Assembly: GCA_028279895.1 (NCBI GenBank)
Contig: JANQMY010000410.1
Location: 1-38,512 of the forward strand
From: Alphaproteobacteria bacterium
GTDB taxonomy: Bacteria; Pseudomonadota; Alphaproteobacteria; JANQMY01
Reading direction: 5' to 3'
Length of the DNA: 38,512 nt
Under the pieces are notes generated by a model. That model saw only the letters and a program-made list of their open reading frames with translations, was not told the origin of the DNA and made no database searches. This document shows, in pieces, positions 35,373-38,512 of the stretch; the first letter of the stretch is position 1, and each line of letters starts with the position of its first letter. A program made the translations under genes and the position numbers.

Positions 35373-35790
35373 CACGTGTTCCTCCTAAAGCGGGCCCGGT
35401 GCGGGCAAACACACCGAACCCTCCATGTTGCGATCGGGAAGGTGGCCCCGACATTTTTGGACTTTCTGGAATAACCGGTTGCGGCGGTCGCTGGTTCAGG
35501 AAGATGGCGCACATCGCATCGACCAGCTGGGCAACGCGAGCGTCCGCCAAGTGATAGAACACCACTTTGGATTGGCGGCGCGTCTGCAAGATGCCTTCCT
35601 CTCGTAGTTTTGCGAGTTCACGTGACAGTCCCGGTTGACGAATCTGCAAGGTCGTCTCGATATCGCCCACCGACATTTCCTTGTCTCTGAGCTGACAACA
35701 GACCATTAGGCGCGCGGGGTGCGCGAGCGCCTTTAGTAGACTCGACACCTCGTCAGCGAGGTCGCGCATACCGGCAACATCAGGCGTCAC
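35359..35790 (-). CDS. ArsR-family thiol-switch repressor, BigR/SqrR-like
   Basis: 143 residues from GTG 35790. That start has AAGGAG six bases upstream, inside the end of the peroxiredoxin gene (11-base overlap); longer frames reaching 35958 lie within that gene and are not real. Winged-helix features: LLKALAHPARLMVCCQL, IRQPGLSRELAKLREEG, RRQSKVVFYHLAD. Cysteines lie at 31/32 in the helix before the HTH and at 94 in QLVDAMCAIF, the positions of the cysteine pair that BigR and SqrR use to sense persulfides through a tetrasulfide bridge. A Pro/Ser/Gly-rich tail of about 40 residues follows. It sits second in the sulfide operon and should repress it from the site upstream of the peroxiredoxin gene. 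Confidence 0.87.
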   Translation of the reverse strand: MTPDVAGMRDLADEVSSLLKALAHPARLMVCCQLRDKEMSVGDIETTLQIRQPGLSRELAKLREEGILQTRRQSKVVFYHLADARVAQLVDAMCAIFLNQRPPQPVIPESPKMSGPPSRSQHGGFGVFARTGPALGGTRDEEA

Positions 35791-36457
35791 GTTCGGCTCC
35801 TTCAATCTCGGTGAAGTACCAGCTCTTGTTGGCACCGTTGTGAGACTGGCGCGCACTGATTTCTTCCGTGCTAATCGGCGGCGGCAAAACGGTGTTGGCT
35901 CCCGGCTGCCACCCTTCCGGTGTGGCAACATCGTACAGGTCCGCTTCTTGCAAGGCACTCAGAACACGAATGATTTCTGCGGCCGAACGACCAATGTTCA
36001 TCGGGTAGTGAATGATTGCGCGGATAACGCCATCCGGATCTATAAAGAAGAGCGAGCGCACAGTGGCTGTCGATGTGGATTGGTCATGAATCATGCCGTA
36101 AGCACGGGCAACGACCATGGAAATGTCTTCCACAATCGGAAACGTAATGCGCACGTCAAAGCGTTGGCGAATATCTTCTATCCACGCCAAATGGGCGAAC
36201 ACACTGTCGACGGACAATCCAAGCAAAGAAGCATTGCGCTTTTCAAATTGTTCTGCCGCCTTTTGGAAGGCGATGAATTCGGACGTGCAAACGGGTGTGA
36301 AATCGGCTGGATGAGAAAACAGAACAAGCCAACGCCCCCGATAGGCGCCCAACCGGATCATTCCCTGGGTCGAGCGCGCCTCAAAATCCGGCGCCAATTC
36401 ATCGATCTGAGCCACTCTTAGTGGTTCGGGAACAAGTTGATCGCTATCGGACATCAT
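35780..36457 (-). CDS. 1-Cys peroxiredoxin (Prx6/AhpC-TSA family)
   Basis: 225 residues. The peroxidatic Cys57 lies in FSHPADFTPVCTSEF, the Prx6-type signature with the catalytic Thr and later Arg (TVRSLFFIDPDGVIRAI). C57 is the only cysteine, so it is the 1-Cys type, needing an outside thiol. It reduces peroxides and may also react with persulfides. It is first in the sulfide operon and overlaps the repressor gene by 11 bases. Two ATGs (36457 and 36454) are possible, with only a weak purine stretch upstream. Confidence 0.92.
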   Translation of the reverse strand: MMSDSDQLVPEPLRVAQIDELAPDFEARSTQGMIRLGAYRGRWLVLFSHPADFTPVCTSEFIAFQKAAEQFEKRNASLLGLSVDSVFAHLAWIEDIRQRFDVRITFPIVEDISMVVARAYGMIHDQSTSTATVRSLFFIDPDGVIRAIIHYPMNIGRSAAEIIRVLSALQEADLYDVATPEGWQPGANTVLPPPISTEEISARQSHNGANKSWYFTEIEGAERDA

Positions 36458-36475
36458 TGTATCGCTTATTATATC

Positions 36476-36526
36476 TATTTATCAGTTTACAGTTTCCATA
36501 AATAACAATTATCAAGCGATTGTCAA
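36476..36526 (-). promoter_or_regulatory. Promoter and candidate operator of the sulfide operon
   Basis: On the minus strand TTGACA (36526-36521) is followed after 17 bases by ATTTAT (36503-36498), a housekeeping-type promoter. A dyad TATTTAT (36476-36482) and ATAAATA (36498-36504) overlaps the -10 element and the start region, as expected for repression by the ArsR-type protein. ATCGCTT near 36462 and AAGCGAT near 36514 form a wider inverted pair. The divergent rhodanese gene could be controlled from the same region. Confidence 0.5.
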
Positions 36527-36584
36527 TAGGCTCCGTGGACCAAATCGGTAAACTGGCCGTGTTGAACGAGATTTCTTAGGAACG

Positions 36585-37163
36585 GTGTGCGCCGCCAGAC
36601 ATATGAGATTACGCAGATTTATGAGGGGCTTTGTGCCGGGAACCCTTCTTGGCCTCGCGGTCCTGACTTCGCCGGCATTCGCATTGAACGCCGGGCTTCA
36701 TCAGGTTCACCAGCGCATCGAATCGCGCCTTGGCTCGGTCTCTCACCTACCTGCCGACGTTCTGGCAACGAGGCTTGCGGAAACGCGATCGGAAGCTGTC
36801 CTGTTCAACGTGCGAAAACCTGCGGAATTTGCCGTTAGCCATCTACCGGGCGCCATCCAGGTCGATCCCGACATTGATGAACAGAGCTTTCTGAAGGCTT
36901 TCGGCTCTTTGGTCGCAAATAAGCAGGTGGTGATGTATTGCTCCGTCGGTTGGCGATCTTCAACTCTGGCCGACAGCGTTCAGCGACAGCTTGTCGAGAC
37001 GGGTGCGAAATCAGTGCAAAACCTAAAGGGCGGGATCTTTCATTGGCACAATGAAGAGCGCCCGCTTCATAAGGACAGCCGCCCAACACGCGCCATTCAT
37101 CCGTATAATGCCTTTTGGGGCTGGCTGATCGACGACGGCGCATCGATCCGCCGCAACCCCTAG
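36585..37163 (+). CDS. Exported rhodanese-like sulfurtransferase
   Basis: 192 residues from GTG 36585 (AGGA close upstream); ATG 36603 is an alternative giving the cleaner signal peptide MRLRRFMRGFVPGTLLGLAV, cleaved near AFA. One rhodanese domain follows: LFNVRKPAEFAVSHLPGAIQ, active-site Cys119 in MYCSVGWRSS, and GGIFHWHNEERPL, ending shortly after a conserved-looking NAFWGWL. Asn replaces the usual Asp of the DVR motif. It would carry sulfane sulfur or protect thiols in the periplasm. It diverges from the sulfide operon, across 127 bases that hold the operon promoter, so joint control is likely. Confidence 0.87.
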   Translation: MCAARHMRLRRFMRGFVPGTLLGLAVLTSPAFALNAGLHQVHQRIESRLGSVSHLPADVLATRLAETRSEAVLFNVRKPAEFAVSHLPGAIQVDPDIDEQSFLKAFGSLVANKQVVMYCSVGWRSSTLADSVQRQLVETGAKSVQNLKGGIFHWHNEERPLHKDSRPTRAIHPYNAFWGWLIDDGASIRRNP

Positions 37164-37204
37164 AAACCACATTGGTTGCAACCGCTGTAGTTTCAGAATG
37201 CCGA

Positions 37205-37969
37205 TCATTGAGCGGTCAGGCCGCCATCCACAACAAACTCCGCGCCCGTAATGTATTTGGCATCGTTCGAAAGCAGAAACGCAACCGCCGAAGCAACATC
37301 CTCCGGCTCGCCCTCGCGGCCCATGGGGATAGCTTCTTCGAATGCTCTCGTTTGTTCAGGTTCCATTTCTTTTGCGCGCTGAGAAATCTCCGTCGCGATC
37401 GCGCCCGGATGAATAGAGTTAACCCGAATGCGCTGCCGGGCGAATTCCAAGGCGAGGGATTTCGTCAGCAGCCTTACACCTCCCTTACTGGCCGAATAGG
37501 CGGCACCATGAACGATTCCAACCAGCCCCGTTATCGAAGAGATGTTGACCACCGCCCCCGCTGTCCCTTGACGCAGGACTTGCCCGATCACCGCACGGCA
37601 CCCCAGAAACATGCTTGAAAGATTGATTTCAATTTGCTTGTGCCACTGCTCTACAGAAAACTCCAACGTCGGGCTGAGATAAGCCACACCAGCATTGTTT
37701 ACCAGCGCGTCAACCCGCCCGAAACGGGAAACACAAGTCGAAACAACCGTCTTCCAACTCGCTTCACTGGTAACATCATGCGCAATTCCAATCGCATCGA
37801 TCTCCAAGTCACGCAATTCTGATACTCGGTCTTTGAGGCGCGATTCATCGATGTCGGTGATCACAACGGCAGCACCGTCTTGTCCAAGCCTGCGCGATGT
37901 TGCAAAACCAATGCCGATATCAGATGCAGCCCCGGTGATGATTACCACCTTCTTGTCCGTTTGATTCAT
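37205..37969 (-). CDS. Short-chain dehydrogenase/reductase
   Basis: 254 residues of the classical SDR type: cofactor motif IITGAASDIGIGFATSRRLG, acidic residue after strand 2 (VVITDIDES) favouring NAD, NNAGVAYLSP, catalytic Ser in NISSITG, Tyr/Lys in YSASKGGVRL, IHPGAIATEIS, and the usual end YITGAEFVVDGGL. The frame extends upstream to 38092, but ATG 37969 (MNQTDKKVVIITG) is the proper start, with AAAGG six bases upstream and an ATGA overlap with a 30-codon ORF. Substrate unknown; often labelled 3-oxoacyl-ACP reductase-like. Convergent with the rhodanese gene, 41 bases apart. Confidence 0.92.
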   Translation of the reverse strand: MNQTDKKVVIITGAASDIGIGFATSRRLGQDGAAVVITDIDESRLKDRVSELRDLEIDAIGIAHDVTSEASWKTVVSTCVSRFGRVDALVNNAGVAYLSPTLEFSVEQWHKQIEINLSSMFLGCRAVIGQVLRQGTAGAVVNISSITGLVGIVHGAAYSASKGGVRLLTKSLALEFARQRIRVNSIHPGAIATEISQRAKEMEPEQTRAFEEAIPMGREGEPEDVASAVAFLLSNDAKYITGAEFVVDGGLTAQ

Positions 37970-38058
37970 TTGCGACCTTTCTTTGATGCCCAGGCCTCTT
38001 GCAAACCCTTCTCGAAGAGATAAGACACTTGGCCATGCCGGCTGGGGTGAGGGCACAT
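37966..38058 (-). CDS. Possible 30-residue peptide coupled to the SDR gene
   Basis: Starts at ATG 38058, five bases after GGAGG, and encodes MCPHPSRHGQVSYLFEKGLQ plus a basic end (AWASKKGRK). Its stop overlaps the SDR start as ATGA. The strong ribosome binding site and the coupling are what support it. No family recognised; it could be a short conserved protein or an upstream regulatory frame. Confidence 0.42.
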   Translation of the reverse strand: MCPHPSRHGQVSYLFEKGLQEAWASKKGRK

Positions 38059-38425
38059 CCCTTCCTCCGACAAGTCCGACCGACAACACCAAACCGGGTC
38101 AAAATGACGGCATCTAGAATTTGGGAAACTCGGGCACGGCCCCTGTTCCGTTTGGGAATTCAATGACTGGCCAAGTACTCTAGACTTTAGATCACGCCCG
38201 TACTCGCATTGTACTCGCTTCGACCCTCTCGCCGTGAGCATGGACCATCTCAGTCAAAAAAAGTCGTTTACCCACCCGGGATAACGCACAACGATACGCC
38301 GAGCGCATTCCTTACACGTTCAGAAGAAACCGTCTTGACTCGATTGGATTCTGTTTTCGGCAATTTGAATGTGAGCCGTATGTGAGTTGCCTATCTTTGC
38401 GTCGACCACGTCTAATCGTTCAAGC
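38059..38425. other. Intergenic stretch without a supported gene
   Basis: I see no ORF with start signals or family features on either strand. Short direct repeats occur (GTACTCGC twice near 38196-38214), but nothing larger. It must contain the promoter of the minus-strand SDR transcript, which I could not place with confidence. Confidence 0.35.
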
Positions 38426-38445
38426 GCTGAAACTGTAGTTTCAGC
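38426..38445. promoter_or_regulatory. Perfect 9-bp dyad, candidate operator
   Basis: GCTGAAACT-GT-AGTTTCAGC: two exact complementary 9-base arms separated by two bases. A 20-base palindrome with so short a centre suits a dimeric repressor better than an RNA hairpin. It lies 20 bases before a possible start codon at 38466 and about 370 bases upstream of the SDR transcript. Confidence 0.5.
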
Positions 38446-38465
38446 TGTCATGAGGTCTAAAACGC

Positions 38466-38512
38466 GTGCCGATCAGACCCACGCACCTGACCATCGCCTT
38501 TTCTTTGGGAAA
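38466..38512 (+). CDS. Possible start of a gene leaving the window
   Basis: GTG 38466 opens a frame (VPIRPTHLTIAFSLG) that runs to the window edge. GAGG lies about ten bases upstream, and the dyad just before it would fit as an operator. Only 15 codons are visible, so this is tentative. Confidence 0.25.
   Translation, partial: MPIRPTHLTIAFSLG

Noticed and set aside
35791..35958. N-terminal extension of the ArsR-type repressor
   Set aside because: It lies inside the peroxiredoxin gene. GTG 35790 has an excellent ribosome binding site and gives the normal ArsR start.
37185..37196. CTGTAGTTTCAG shared with the dyad at 38433-38444
   Set aside because: Only half of the dyad is present, lying between two convergent gene ends; probably chance.
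38196..38214. Direct repeat GTACTCGC twice, 11 bases apart
   Set aside because: Too short, with no associated gene start or symmetry to support a binding site.

Overview
The window looks like a moderately GC-rich alphaproteobacterial chromosome segment. The supporting signs are a regulator-methyltransferase fusion ahead of metF and metH, an MlaA/MlaC pair, a sulfide operon with a BigR/SqrR-like repressor, a Flp-type pilin and GGAAT...CGTT promoters of the kind read by EcfG-like sigma factors. The order cannot be fixed from the sequence alone. I saw no rRNA, tRNA, CRISPR array, transposase or integrase, so this reads as ordinary chromosome with some accessory cassettes.

Layout. 1-3.5 kb: 3' part of a fused hydantoinase/5-oxoprolinase (HyuA-HyuB), then a 23-residue membrane peptide and a strong terminator. 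4.1-9.8 kb (minus): methionine/one-carbon operon, SahR-like regulator, metF, metH, with a near-perfect operator upstream. 10.1-11.7 kb: mlaA and mlaC. 11.7-13.7 kb (minus): ettA and a small unknown protein. 14-15.3 kb: zinc alcohol dehydrogenase and an orphan Flp pilin. 15.5-20.2 kb: sugar-modification operon with an NDP-sugar epimerase/dehydratase-like SDR and three zinc-finger SAM C-methyltransferase-like enzymes. 20.5-24.9 kb: tightly overlapping P-loop NTPase, ABC exporter with altered catalytic loops, and sensor kinase.

25-30.9 kb is the most unusual part. Two secreted proteins carry long arrays of the tetrad (D/E)-D-(D/E)-(I/V): a 153-residue protein that is little more than a signal peptide plus 24 tetrads, and an S8 (subtilisin-like) protease with about 27 tetrads between its signal peptide and catalytic domain. 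Between them lie an OmpR-type regulator, an outer-membrane beta-barrel and an ECF sigma/anti-sigma locus. Three promoter-like sites, GGAAT-N16/17-CGT(T/C), sit before the sigma gene, before the protease and before the segment holding a 40-codon ORF, the regulator, the acidic protein and the barrel. I read this as one sigma-controlled envelope or secretion module, possibly undescribed. Co-regulation and function are inferred.

30.9-37.2 kb: sulfide/persulfide detoxification. A minus-strand operon encodes a 1-Cys peroxiredoxin, an ArsR-type thiol-switch repressor, persulfide dioxygenase, a DUF442-SQR fusion and a SulP transporter. A divergent exported rhodanese faces it across a promoter/operator region. 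37.2-38.5 kb: an SDR oxidoreductase coupled to a 30-codon ORF, then a mostly empty stretch with a perfect dyad before a possible gene that leaves the window.
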